This document shows positions 53,703 through 63,110 of a stretch of 64,000 bases of DNA, in pieces; the stretch's first letter is position 1; every line of letters starts with the position of its first letter. This DNA is from Bathynomus jamesi. Taxonomy: Eukaryota > Arthropoda > Malacostraca > Isopoda > Cirolanidae. The notes under the pieces are model-generated. The model searched no databases. It was not told where the DNA came from and saw only the letters and a program-made list of their open reading frames with translations. The stretch lies in NCBI GenBank assembly GCA_023014485.1, contig JAJOZX010017250.1, positions 1-64,000 of the forward strand, read 5' to 3'. Position numbers and translations under genes: made by a program.

Positions 53703-54248
53703 GCTGATTGATGCAGCATTGCTTGTATATATTAAGTTAAGGTGTATATATATCCATCTCATAATTGTAAGGTTAGTGAAAAATTCACTTAATTTAGAGC
53801 TAGCATTTTTGGGCTCTTGTGGCATCAGTGTTTGGGACGCTGGTGGCATCATTTTGGGGCGCTGCGCGTCCTTTCTACTCGTTTGTGGGATGTCGTATGT
53901 ACAGGGTGTGGTCTGATAGAGAGCTCTCTTGCAATTCCGTTTGGTTGTTTAGATACAAGATTGTTGCATCGTGCAATAGTCCTGGTTGCGTTGTTGTTGC
54001 AAGGTTGAGAAAGAAGACCATAAATAGTACCCTTTTTGTTTTACATTAAATTCATGTAAATAAGGTCTAAGGTAGGCCCGCATCGAGTCAGCAACCCTGA
54101 GGTTACAGTGAGGTAGGACCTAATAGGATCTCAAATCCGTAAGTTTTAATTTTAGCTTAACTTGGGCTGTAGGTAAAACTGGCCCTTTAGAATTTGGCCG
54201 TTCACGGCTCAGCTGGGATTTTGAACCCAACAAATAAATAAAATAACA
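53645..54248 (+). repeat. BEL/Pao 3' LTR
   Basis: Partner of 45726-46329. The polypurine tract GGTGGGGAG ends at 53644. Confidence 0.95.
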
Positions 54249-54253
54249 ATCAG

Positions 54254-54570
54254 AGAACGATCATGAATTGGTCTCATCTCTTCTGGAATGGACACCAGAA
54301 CATCTAACTTCAAAAATTGACTTACCTGAGCTGGATTTCCACCAGAAATCTCAAGTTTATAACTTGCTTAATTCCAGAAAAGCCGTTCTTAGTCGAGGAG
54401 ATTCTGATGTGGGGACTGCTCAGATGACTCCACACCGTATCGAGTTATACGATGACACGCCAATATTTCAGCGACCAAGGAGATTTCCAGAACCGATTGC
54501 TCAAGTCATCGATGATCAGTGTCAAGAACTTCACCAGCTAGGAATTATCAAGCCTACAACATCTCCGTAG
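54254..54570 (+). pseudogene. gypsy1 pol, RT N-terminal part
   Basis: It resumes directly after the BEL TSD with NDHELVSSLLEW, then AVLSRGDSDVGTAQMTPHRI and FQRPRRFPEPIAQVID, the lead-in of gypsy RT. It ends at TAG 54568-54570, followed in the same frame by SAPVVPIRKPDGS. Confidence 0.85.
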
Positions 54571-55113
54571 AGTGCTCCAGTGGTACCAATTAGGAAACCA
54601 GATGGGTCCATACGCTTATGTGTGGATTACCGTAAACTGAACAAGGTAACCAAGCATGATAGATTCCCGATGGCAAACTTGACAGACTCTGTCTACAGTC
54701 TACATGGTGTCAAGTTCTTTACCACCCTGGATTTAGTCTGGGGTTTATCAAATGCTGATCGAGGAGAAGAGTCGAGATTATACAGCTTTCTCGACCCCTC
54801 ATGGACACTGGAGATTCAAGAAACTCAGTTTTGGATTGAAGAACACGCCTTCAGCCTTCCAGAGAAATGCAAGATGCGCTGAAGGGATTTTCAAGGAAGA
54901 AGGTTCTAGTGTATATCGACGATATTCTAATTATGGAAAAGTCATTCGAGGCCCATCTCCAGCTAGTTGAAATAGTCCTCAAGGTTTTAGAAGAACATGG
55001 TATCAAGATCAAGCCACCAAAGTGTAGATGGTTCCAGTCCACAGTTCCATTTCTAGGTCATAGAGTCAGTTCCAGTAGATTGTCAAAATTGCAGAGTATA
55101 TGGAGAAGGTGAA
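54571..55113 (+). pseudogene. gypsy1 reverse transcriptase core
   Basis: APVVPIRKPDGSIRLCVDYR, then HGVKFFTTLDLV, a frameshift near 54745 to FSTPHGHWRFKKLSFGLKNT, and another near 54865 to KKVLVYIDDILIM (YIDD active site) and FLGHRVSS. The gypsy signature is clear; three frames are needed. Confidence 0.88.
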
Positions 55114-55890
55114 AAACTTCTCAAAGCCCAAGAACATCAAGGAACTTCGAGAATTTCTGGGCTTAGTGAATTTCCAGAGGAAGTTCTTGCCACAGTGTTC
55201 AGCAGTTGCTAAATCCTTATCAGAACTTACAGGAAGATCAAGGAATTCAGTTATCCAGTGGACACCAGAGATGGAAGAATCCTTCAAGATGCTCAAGGCA
55301 GAGATGTAAAATGAGGTGGAACTGGCTTTTCCTGATTATCGAGAAACAGCAGAGAAGTTGAACTTGTGGGTGGATGCATCAGCCATTGGTGCAGGTGCCT
55401 GTCTTACTCAAGTTCAGGATTGTCAAGTTCGAATCATTGCTCATGCATCAATGACATTTTCTAGTCCTCAGAAGAAATATTCGGTTACAGAGCGTGAACT
55501 AGCAGCGATGTGCTGGGGAGTCAAGACCTTCAGAGCCTTCCTGTACGGAATACCGTTCATTCTGAACATGGACCATCAAGCATTGTTCTATCTCTATAAT
55601 ATGAGATTAGTCAATGACAGGCTTGCTCGAACAGTTGAAGATCTCGCTGAGTTTGATTTTGAGCTTCGTTATGTTCCAAGCAAAGACAATCAAGCTGCAG
55701 ACACGTTATCCAGACACTTCCAGGCTGAGCATGAAGAGGGCACCACAGCAATTTCAGCAGAACTCCCCAATGGCTTACTTGTAAGATTTAAGCCGGAGGG
55801 GGGAGGTGATTCCTTGGTCGAGTGTTTGTGGTATGCTCTTGTTCATGACTCAGATCGTGAAGTTCCAGAGAGTCCAGTATTTCTTTGAAA
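55114..55890 (+). pseudogene. gypsy1 RT connection and RNase H
   Basis: NIKELREFLGLVNFQRKFLP is the RT thumb/connection. TAA at 55307-55309 breaks the frame before LNLWVDASAIGAGACLTQV (RNase H Asp), KKYSVTERELAAMCWGVKTF and DNQAADTLSRHF. It ends at TGA 55886-55888. Confidence 0.88.
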
Positions 55891-56339
55891 GCAGTTGGTG
55901 GAAGAACTGCTAAGTCATCCTACAAAGTACGGAATCAAGTTGAATAGCAAGCAGAAGCAACATCTTCGACTTATGACAATTCCAGGGCAGCCAGCATCAC
56001 CAGAGATCTTGAAAGTTTTCTGAGATGTATCAAGTGGATGTTGTATTGCACTTTGGTACTGAACACCCTCTAATTTACCACCCCGAAGTCAAGAATCAGC
56101 GTGTAACAGAACCCTCAGAACTTCTAGATAAGGTGCATGTCCAGTGTCTAGGTGGTGTTCATTTCAATTTATTGAGTGAATCCAATAAATATGTTCAATC
56201 TTGTCCCGTCTTCTTGACCTGTTTAAATTCTTTGTATGAGAAAGACTTGGATTCAGAACCAATAGGTGCAGGTTGCTTAAGTTTGGAGATTGAGAATGGT
56301 CTAGTAGAATGTGAAGTAAATTTTCCCACCCTTGATGTG
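55891..56339 (+). pseudogene. gypsy1 pol linker, interrupted by gypsy2
   Basis: After KQLVEELLSHPTKYGIKLNS and further shifts the frame 56025-56339 reads VDVVLHFGTEHPLIYHPEV and KVHVQCLGGVHFNLLSESN. I do not recognise this as a catalytic domain. It ends NFPTLDV at the gypsy2 TSD and resumes as DIACPHSGAF at 62512. Confidence 0.6.
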
Positions 56340-56764
56340 TGTGATAGCGTGGGGTAGACACCCCAGTTAGGTTACTTAGGTTCTGCAAACAATCAAAAGC
56401 ACTTACCGGTGCGTTGAATTAGGTATTCGTGGAAGCCTACCATTTAGATTCCTGTGTCCCACAAACAGCCTACCTAACTCTCTCTTACATTACCAATTTA
56501 GAAGCTATAGACATTACCCCTAACCATACTTAAGTACGGACAACTTCCTAACCCATTTGTCACCTTAGAAACATCACCTAATTACACTCAGCACCAAAGA
56601 TTAGGTCAGATAGGAAAAAACATGTCTAGGCCAGCCCAAAACAATATGAACAGCCGCGTTGGTTCGTTTTATGCCTTGCTCTTGCCATTCAGCTTAGATT
56701 TAGTGATATTTCCCCTTTAGTGACTTTTAGACTATATAAATATATATATACACACGTCACCTCA
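56340..56764 (-). repeat. gypsy2 3' LTR
   Basis: In plus orientation it starts TGTGATAGCGTGGGG and ends CGTCACCTCA. It is uninterrupted. Confidence 0.92.
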
Positions 56765-56772
56765 CTCCTCCC

Positions 56773-57240
56773 CTACAAGTTTAGTCTGTCAGGGGGATGA
56801 GGGACCCTAGACGACCTGCGGAGCGGGATTGATGTAGTAGGATTAGGTGCAACCTGTATAGGCGGGCGAGTTGAACCATTTTCCGGAGGGTCAGTTCTCT
56901 CTTCCGGAAGACTCTGGTCCTTCTGCAATTCACGTTCCCATATCTGGTCCTGATGGCGTTTAATAGAACGACCATCTTCTAGTTGGCACTTGAAGGAAAC
57001 AGGGCCCGTTCTCTCCTGTACAGTTGCAGGAACCCATTTTGGTCCAGCCCCATAGTTGCGAATCATAACTGGATCATTAGGTTGCGCTTCTATAACTCTC
57101 CCTCTTTTAGTGTCGTGGTACAACTTCTGTTTTTCCTGATGGCGTAAAACTCGTTGTTGTAACGTTTCGTTTGGACGTAACAAATCGAAAACTGAACGAA
57201 TTCCCCGACCAATCAGAAGTTTAGAGGAGACACCCACGTC
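56773..57240 (-). pseudogene. gypsy2 integrase C-terminal domain
   Basis: The minus frame reads LRHQEKQKLYHDTKRGR, PNDPVMIRNYGAGPKWVPAT and GPVSFKCQLEDGRSIKRH, the GPY/F-type C-terminal module of gypsy integrases. A Pro-rich tail ends SSRVPHPPDRLNL. It joins the core by a frameshift near 57225. Confidence 0.88.
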
Positions 57241-57740
57241 GTGGTGTGAGGTGTTATTCGATATTTAAACAAAAATTTATCCAACACCACTTGCATTTCC
57301 TCCCCACGAGAATGTCGCAAGGCCGACTTGAATGTACGGACCATGTTTTCCGCGAGACCGTTAGTAGATGGGTGGAAAACACTAGACCGGACATGTCTAA
57401 TGCCATTTAGGTGGACGAAAGAACGCAATTCCTCACTGGTAAAACAAGTACCATTGTCGGAAACCAGTTCTACGAGTAAACCCCATCGAGCGAAAACCGA
57501 ACGGAGTAAGCGAATAGTAACACACGAAGTCGTGGAAGTGGTTGGAAAAATTTCCACCCACTTAGAGTAGGCGTCCACAATGACTAGGAAATAATTATTA
57601 TTTTAGGATCTGCATAGTCAACATGGATCCTATGCCACGGTATAGTAGGCCATTCCCAAGGATGAAGTGGACTTTTCCTTGGGAGATCTCTGTTCTCTAG
57701 GCAGCTTTGACAGGAACGATCCAATGATTCGAGTTCTCCA
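57213..57740 (-). pseudogene. gypsy2 integrase zinc and catalytic core
   Basis: After a frameshift at about 57748 the minus strand gives DRSCQSCLENRD (CC of HHCC) and PWHRIHVDYADP. Another shift near 57590 leads to DAYSKWVEIFPTTST, the second Asp in ELVSDNGTCFTSEEL, and STNGLAENMVRTFKSAL with the catalytic Glu. Confidence 0.88.
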
Positions 57741-57741
57741 T

Positions 57742-59880
57742 CTACAGTAAACCAGGCCACCAGAAATAAGCTCTCGCCAGCTCTTTCATTTTTGTTGCGC
57801 CCATGTGTTCAGCGTGAAGTTCCTTCACTAAATTCGACCTGCCTTCATTTGGAATAATCACTCTGTGGCCCCATAAGAGACAGCCATTTTGAATCGAGAG
57901 GCCCGACTGACGTTGATAAAAAGGCTGTAATTCACTCTCAACCTTAGTAGGCCAACCAACTGAACAGAAATGGATGACCCTAGACAGAATACGGTCTGAT
58001 TTTGTCCACTGCTCTATTTGTACCGCAGATACTGGCGTGGATTCCAAAAACTCCACCAAGTGAACCCATTCTGTAGGTATAGGTACACAATCATTTGGAT
58101 TTTCTAAGGGCAACCTACTTAGCGCATCAGCCGTACCTAGAAGTTTACCTGACCGATGTACTAAGTCAAATTTATAGGCTTGTAGAATCAGTGCCCATCG
58201 TTGAATCCTACCTGAGGCCATAACTGGAATATTTTTATTAGGTGAAAATAAACCTAAAAGAGGCTTATGGTCAGTAATTAGTTTAAATTCATGACCCCAT
58301 AGATAGAAATGAAATTTTTTTACTGCAAATACTAAGGCTAATGCTTCACGTTCCACTTGTGCATATCGTCTTTCAGTCTCAGTTAGTGTTCTAGAAGCAA
58401 AACAGATAGGCCTATCTACACCATCAATGTGGTGAGATAACACTGCCCCAATTCCATAAGAACTGCTGTCTGTTGAAACTACGAGAGGAAGTTTAGGATC
58501 ATAATGCACTAGGAGAGTGGACTTTAGTAGTACGTCCTTGGAAGTCTCAAATGCTTCCTTTTGAGTTTTCTCCCATCTCCACTGTTCCCCAGACCGTAAT
58601 ACCTTATTTAGGGGTTCAAGGAAAGTCGATGCATTAGGCAAAAATTTTCTATAAAAGTTTAGGAGACCTAAATAAGCTTGTAACTGTGTGATGTTTTGTG
58701 GAGGTGGTGCCTTTTCTATTGCTTCTAGTTTATCCACCGTTGGATGAATGCCTGAGGCATCTATGCGGAACCCTAAATATGAAACCTCGTTAGTGACCCA
58801 TGAACACTTTTCTCTCTTTAGCTTAAGTCCAGTATCCCGGAGTCTTTTTAGAACCGTGGTTAATCTAGTTAGGTGTTCTTTTTTAGTCGAACCTGAAATG
58901 AGGACATCATCTAGAAAGCAAAGTACCCCTGGAATGTGACCTAGAACTTGGTCCATTGTCCTCTGAAAAATACCCGGAGCCGATGCTATTCCATAGTATA
59001 GCCTATTGTACTTATATAGGCCTCGGTGCGTATTTATGATAGTTAATTCTTTAGAGTTTTCATCTAAACTTAGTTGAGCATAGGCTTGGGACATATCGAG
59101 TTTTGTGAAATATTTACCCCCAGCAAGAGAGCTAAATAATTCATCAGGCTTGGGTATAGGATAGCAATCTAGAAGGACGGCTCTATTCGCTGTTAAGCGG
59201 TAATCCCCACATAACCGCACGGACTTGTCCGGTTTTAGTACAGGAACTACTGGGGCAGCCCACTTAGCGTGTGTGACTGGTTCGATAATTTTATCTTTTA
59301 GCAGCCTGTCAATTTCTAAATCTACCTTCTCCCGCAGTGCATGCGCAATTGAACGAGCCTTACAAAATTTCGGAGTTACACTAGGATCTACTTCTATGCA
59401 GACCTGATGGCCTTTTAGGTTGCCTACTTCAGGCCCAAAAACAGAAGAAAACTCCTTTAACAATGAGTCTATGTCAGATGGATATGAGTGTGTATGCACA
59501 TCTGCCTGACCCCTTCGCAAGATTTTGTCAATCGGTATTTTCAAAGCATCAATCCAATCACGGCCTAGTAGAGTAGGCCCTTGCTCATCCACCACTAAAA
59601 GGGTTAAGGGATGAGACAAAGTTTTCTGGTTGAGTGTAACTGTGACGGATGCTTCTCCACAAATAGGTATTTGTATGTCTCCATATTTCTTCAAGATAGT
59701 TTTAGAGGCATGTAGTTTAGGTGCATTTCGGAAAGTTCCCTCAAAAACCTTCCTGGACATGACAGTTCTGGCAGCACCTGTATCTAGTTCTAGAGGAACT
59801 GTAATTCCATTTAGGCCTACCTCTACAATATATGGGCCTGTATTATTCCCACTTTGTTGCTCATAAAATAGGTACTCCAC
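57742..59880 (-). CDS. gypsy2 protease, reverse transcriptase, RNase H, integrase start
   Basis: A 712-residue open frame. The protease has VPLELDTGAARTVMS and GPTLLGRDWID. The RT has WAAPVVPVLKPDKSVRLCGD, KYFTKLDMSQAYAQLSLD, LYYGIASAPGIFQ and VLCFLDDVLISG (FLDD active site). RNase H has LPLVVSTDSSSYGIGAVLSH, YAQVEREALALVFAV and LLGTADALSRLP. The end HAEHMGATKMKELARAYFWW begins the integrase HHCC domain before the frame is lost at 57742. Domain order matches mag/K02A2.6-like gypsy elements. This is the best preserved pol block in the window. Confidence 0.92.
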   Translation of the reverse strand: MEYLFYEQQSGNNTGPYIVEVGLNGITVPLELDTGAARTVMSRKVFEGTFRNAPKLHASKTILKKYGDIQIPICGEASVTVTLNQKTLSHPLTLLVVDEQGPTLLGRDWIDALKIPIDKILRRGQADVHTHSYPSDIDSLLKEFSSVFGPEVGNLKGHQVCIEVDPSVTPKFCKARSIAHALREKVDLEIDRLLKDKIIEPVTHAKWAAPVVPVLKPDKSVRLCGDYRLTANRAVLLDCYPIPKPDELFSSLAGGKYFTKLDMSQAYAQLSLDENSKELTIINTHRGLYKYNRLYYGIASAPGIFQRTMDQVLGHIPGVLCFLDDVLISGSTKKEHLTRLTTVLKRLRDTGLKLKREKCSWVTNEVSYLGFRIDASGIHPTVDKLEAIEKAPPPQNITQLQAYLGLLNFYRKFLPNASTFLEPLNKVLRSGEQWRWEKTQKEAFETSKDVLLKSTLLVHYDPKLPLVVSTDSSSYGIGAVLSHHIDGVDRPICFASRTLTETERRYAQVEREALALVFAVKKFHFYLWGHEFKLITDHKPLLGLFSPNKNIPVMASGRIQRWALILQAYKFDLVHRSGKLLGTADALSRLPLENPNDCVPIPTEWVHLVEFLESTPVSAVQIEQWTKSDRILSRVIHFCSVGWPTKVESELQPFYQRQSGLSIQNGCLLWGHRVIIPNEGRSNLVKELHAEHMGATKMKELARAYFWWPGLL

Positions 59881-59912
59881 TCCAATGTTCGAAGTATTTC
59901 CCCTTTGAGGAT

Positions 59913-60722
59913 TTACACTAGAGATGTTAAATTAGAATTTTCACCCTTCGTTTTCTTTGAAAAACACACTTTAGCTATGTGGCCTATTTTACTACAGTTT
60001 CGGCAAACTGCTTCTTTAAAAGGGCAGTCCTTCTTCCAATGGTGTTTTTCCACACCCCGTACATGGCTTGGAAGGCTTAGTAGAATTAGTAGGCTTAGTC
60101 GTATTCGCCTCATATCTTTTATTTGTCTGTGTAGTAGGCTCATTAGGTCTGCCAGGCCTAGAAGATTTAAAGCTATTAACGTGTTGGGCTTTACTACTGC
60201 GATTACCAAAAGCTCTAACATCTTTAGCAGCTGCTTCTCTAGCCGTAGCTATTTCTACAGCCTGACTAAAAGTTAGGTCCTGTATGGCTAATAGGGCTCT
60301 CTGGGTAGACTCCTCTTGAGACCCATTACAAACCTATCTCTTAGCATTTCGTCTAATTTGTCCCCAAATTTACACGTACGGCTATAGCTTTTTATTCCTG
60401 CAACAAACTCTGCAATGCTTTAATTTCCCGTCTGATGCCTCGAATAAAATTTGAAATGTTCATAGATGAGAACTACTCGGGGTTTGTAGTGATCGGTTAG
60501 GGCCTGTACCAATTCATTATAGGTGCAAGTTTCCGGTGCTTTAGGAGAAACTAGGTCCATAACTAAACCAAACGTTTTAGGGCCTATTATAGTTAAAAAG
60601 GTAGGTACTTTCTTAGCATCCGGAATAGAATTTGCCTCGAAAAACAACCTCACCCTAGTGGCATAAGCTTCGAAGTCCTCCCCCGAGTCTTCGTAGGGGC
60701 TTATATGGCCAATCACCGACAT
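59913..60722 (-). pseudogene. gypsy2 Gag
   Basis: From ATG 60722 the frame reads ISPYEDSGEDFEAYATRVRL and VPTFLTIIGPKTFGLVMDLV, a gypsy capsid domain, but stops at TAA 60420-60422. Further frames give DKLDEMLRDRFVMGL. After several breaks, HHWKKDCPFKEAVCRNCSKI with CRNCSKIGHIAKVC is the nucleocapsid knuckle. At least three lesions are present. Confidence 0.82.
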
Positions 60723-61081
60723 GCTAGAGCAAAACCGAATTAGGCCAAATCACGTGAAGTAGGTTAGATTAGGTTTAAATTTGATCTAGTTACTCCCCAG
60801 TTAGGGCTGAATAGTGAATTGTATTAGAGTTAGGGCTGAGTAGGAATTAGTTTTAGAGTTAGGCCGGCGGGACCTACGCTATAGTACGGTAGCTTACCCA
60901 CACAAACAAACCAAATCGGACGACCCACTAGGCTACATCCATTTTTCCAAACAACCACTTGAACCCAATAAACCAAATTAAACCGATGAGCCAAATTTAA
61001 CCCAATGAACAAAATTTAATCAAATGAGCCAAATTTAATAGAATCCCACGAGCTTAATTGAATCCCATCCTCGTCGCCAAA
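60723..61081 (-). other. gypsy2 leader and primer-binding region
   Basis: Non-coding leader with repeated AACCAAATTnAACC(G/C)A words (about 60900-61060). The primer-binding site lies directly against the LTR at about 61064-61081. Confidence 0.6.
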
Positions 61082-61488
61082 TGTGATAGCGTGGGGTAGA
61101 CACCCCAGTTAGGTTACTTAGTTCTAGCAAACAATCAAAAGCACTTACCGGTGCGTTGAATTAGGTATTCGTGGAAGCCTACCATTTAGATTCCTGTGTC
61201 CCACAAACAGTCTACCTAACTCTCTCTTACATTACCAATTTAGAAGCTATAGACATTACCCCTAACCATACTTAAGTACGGACAACTTCCTAACCCATTT
61301 GTCACCTTAGAAACATCATCTAATTACACTCAGCACCAAAGATTAGGTCAGATAGGAAAAAACATGTCTAGGCCAGCCCAAAACAATACGAACAGCCGCG
61401 TTGGTTCGTTTTATGCCTTGCTCTTGCCATTCAGCTTAGATTTAGTGACATTTCTCCTTTAGTGACTTTTAGACTATATACATATATA

Positions 61489-62488
61489 TGACGCGTTCGG
61501 TGGAGAAGGGGCGAACGCTACAAAATTCGAAAACTGAGTTTTTTGTCGTATAATTATCCTTTAAAACCTTTGCTTTACCTATGCAAAAAATTAGATGTTA
61601 GTCTTCACTCTTTCACGGTAAAATTTAGGTTTTAATGTATCTCAGAGAAATTCACTCCCCATCATTGCTTCACATTGAGCACATCTATCTACTTTCTGGT
61701 CACTCGACAATGCCCTGTGATGCTCAATTTGGCCAAATTGAACAAAATATAAAAAATAATTACAGCAATATTATTTACACCAAAAAAGATTATGTTACGG
61801 CCATAACTACAGCCGTTTCGCAGCGCTTCCTAGTTGTAGAAATGAAACAGGCTGATTTTCTCGATTTTGACGTCCTAAAAACGTGCATTGTCATTAGGAA
61901 ATCAACAACTACTAAATTTACAGATGCAAGAAAGTTAATATTTGACTTTCAACACAAAGAAGGCTACGTAATATCTACTGCATACCGCACAACCCCAGAT
62001 AATAGCCATCCCGTCAGACTGCAGAAAGGGAAAAAATCCTATAGTGTCAGTTTATTCAATCTAGCCCAGCAGACACTGCAACCAAAGTATTCCCAATTGC
62101 TGCCAATAACTAAGGAAAAAATAAAAGATCTCAAAGAATTATCAGACCTAATGCCTGCAACTGCAGTGAACTATTATACAAGATGTTAAAGGAACTGGAA
62201 GAAACCGAAACAGTTGAAGCAGGTAATACAACATTCGACGAAGAGGACCAAATAATGGATTACACCAGTTAACATCAGAAGCTATCAATAAATAATATTG
62301 TAAAATTTCTTGGCGTTTTATTATATCGACATATTACACAACAATATTTTACTCAAATATGTGTTCAAATTCATACAACATTTCAATTAACCGGAAAAAT
62401 ACAAAGGTTTAAAGTTTACAAACTTTAACTGCATTTTGTGGCATAATTCGAAAATGTTGCGTTCGCCCCTTCTCCACCGAACGCGTCA
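61489..62488. mobile_element. 1.0-kb TIR element inside the gypsy2 5' LTR
   Basis: The ends ATGACGCGTTCGGTGGAGAA and its mirror continue for 31 identical bases (…GGGGCGAACGC). The flanks are AT repeats, so TSD length is ambiguous (possibly ATAT/TATA). It carries one plus-strand frame. The superfamily is not assigned. Confidence 0.85.
61635..62189 (+). pseudogene. Transposon protein C-terminal fragment (unknown family)
   Basis: A 184-residue open frame. The segment IYLLSGHSTMPCDAQFGQIE resembles the GHS..PcD.dFg.IE motif found near the end of a widespread uncharacterised arthropod transposase-like family, followed by IIYTKKDYVTAI and FLVVEMKQADFLDF. The N-terminal catalytic part is absent, so the 1-kb element is probably an internally deleted derivative of a larger autonomous one. 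Confidence 0.55.
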
Positions 62489-62511
62489 TATACACACGTC
62501 ACCTCAATGTG

Positions 62512-63110
62512 GATATTGCTTGTCCACATTCAGGTGCCTTTAGGGCAGTTGTCCCACTTGTCAAGACGAAACCTACTGTGCCTTATTGAATTCTGGAGCC
62601 GAGATCTCCCTCATATCTCGAGTAGCCTGGCGTGAAATTTTAGGAAATTTGAGGGATTATTCACAAGATATCCTGGTTAACATTCAAGGTGTGGCTGAAA
62701 AGCAAGTGGTAGTTTATAACTATGTGCACTTACTGTGTCACTTGGCTCTAGAGTAACTATTAATGATCACCCATTTGCTCTTGTTGAAGATCAAGCTATT
62801 CCTTGTCGTTTTCTCCTGGGTGCGAATTTCTTCTCTGCCGCCGGGATTGACCTGGATTTGTCCGCTGAGTGTTGCCCACTCTTTTGCGCCGGCCTTGTCG
62901 GTTGTTAACTGATAATGGTCCAGAATTTAGGGGTCAGGAGTTCGAGCAGATGTTACCTCGATACGGGATCGCTCACGTTTTCACGACCCCAAACTATCCA
63001 GAGAGCAATGGTGCAGTCGAGAGGGTCAACCGTACCATTGGTGAGCTTCTACGGAATCTTGTTCAAGATTCTAGCTCATGGGATTTGAATCTCCCAAAGG
63101 CCATTATTAA
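62512..63110 (+). pseudogene. gypsy1 integrase fragment
   Basis: It resumes after the gypsy2 TSD. The first 350 bases contain a decayed protease-like stretch (IPCRFLLGANFFSAAGIDLD and, in shifted frames, a PTVPY..LNSGAEISLIS segment). From 62869 the frame reads CRLLTDNGPEFRGQEFEQ (second catalytic Asp) and PESNGAVERVNRTIGELLRN (catalytic Glu). It ends at 63110, where TGAGAACC starts another element. Confidence 0.82.

Larger units (their letters stand above)
45726..54248 (+). mobile_element. BEL/Pao LTR retrotransposon, recent (TSD ATCAG)
   Basis: Two 604-bp LTRs (TGTTAG...ATAACA) with 5-bp TSD ATCAG at 45721-45725 and 54249-54253. TGGTCCTTCAGAACC just after the 5' LTR is the primer-binding site, and GGTGGGGAG before the 3' LTR is the polypurine tract. 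The internal order is tandem-repeat leader, gag, protease, RT, RNase H, integrase. It sits inside the gypsy1 pol. Confidence 0.95.
56340..62506 (-). mobile_element. gypsy2: mag-like Ty3/gypsy retrotransposon (TSD ATGTG)
   Basis: LTRs of about 425 bp lie at 56340-56764 and 61082-61488 plus 62489-62506. TSD ATGTG lies at 56335-56339 and 62507-62511. In minus orientation the 3' LTR is preceded by GTAGGGGAGGAG (polypurine tract), and the 5' LTR is followed by TTTGGCGACGAGGATGGG (primer-binding site). gag, protease, RT, RNase H and integrase follow on the minus strand. The LTRs differ by roughly eight substitutions, so it is older than the BEL copy. Confidence 0.94.
61082..62506 (-). repeat. gypsy2 5' LTR, interrupted
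   Basis: Same sequence as the 3' LTR, split in its TATA-rich part by the 61489-62488 element. Confidence 0.92.
41610..63110 (+). mobile_element. gypsy1: Ty3/gypsy retrotransposon split by three large insertions
   Basis: It has a 5' LTR (41610-41909), primer-binding-like site TTGGTGCCCAGACCCCGG at 41913, gag, protease, RT, RNase H and integrase pieces, all on the plus strand and in order. It is interrupted by a hAT MITE (43762-44643), BEL/Pao (45726-54248) and gypsy2 (56340-62506). At 63111 another antisense element takes over, so the 3' LTR is not in view. Many stops and frameshifts make it an old copy. Confidence 0.85.
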
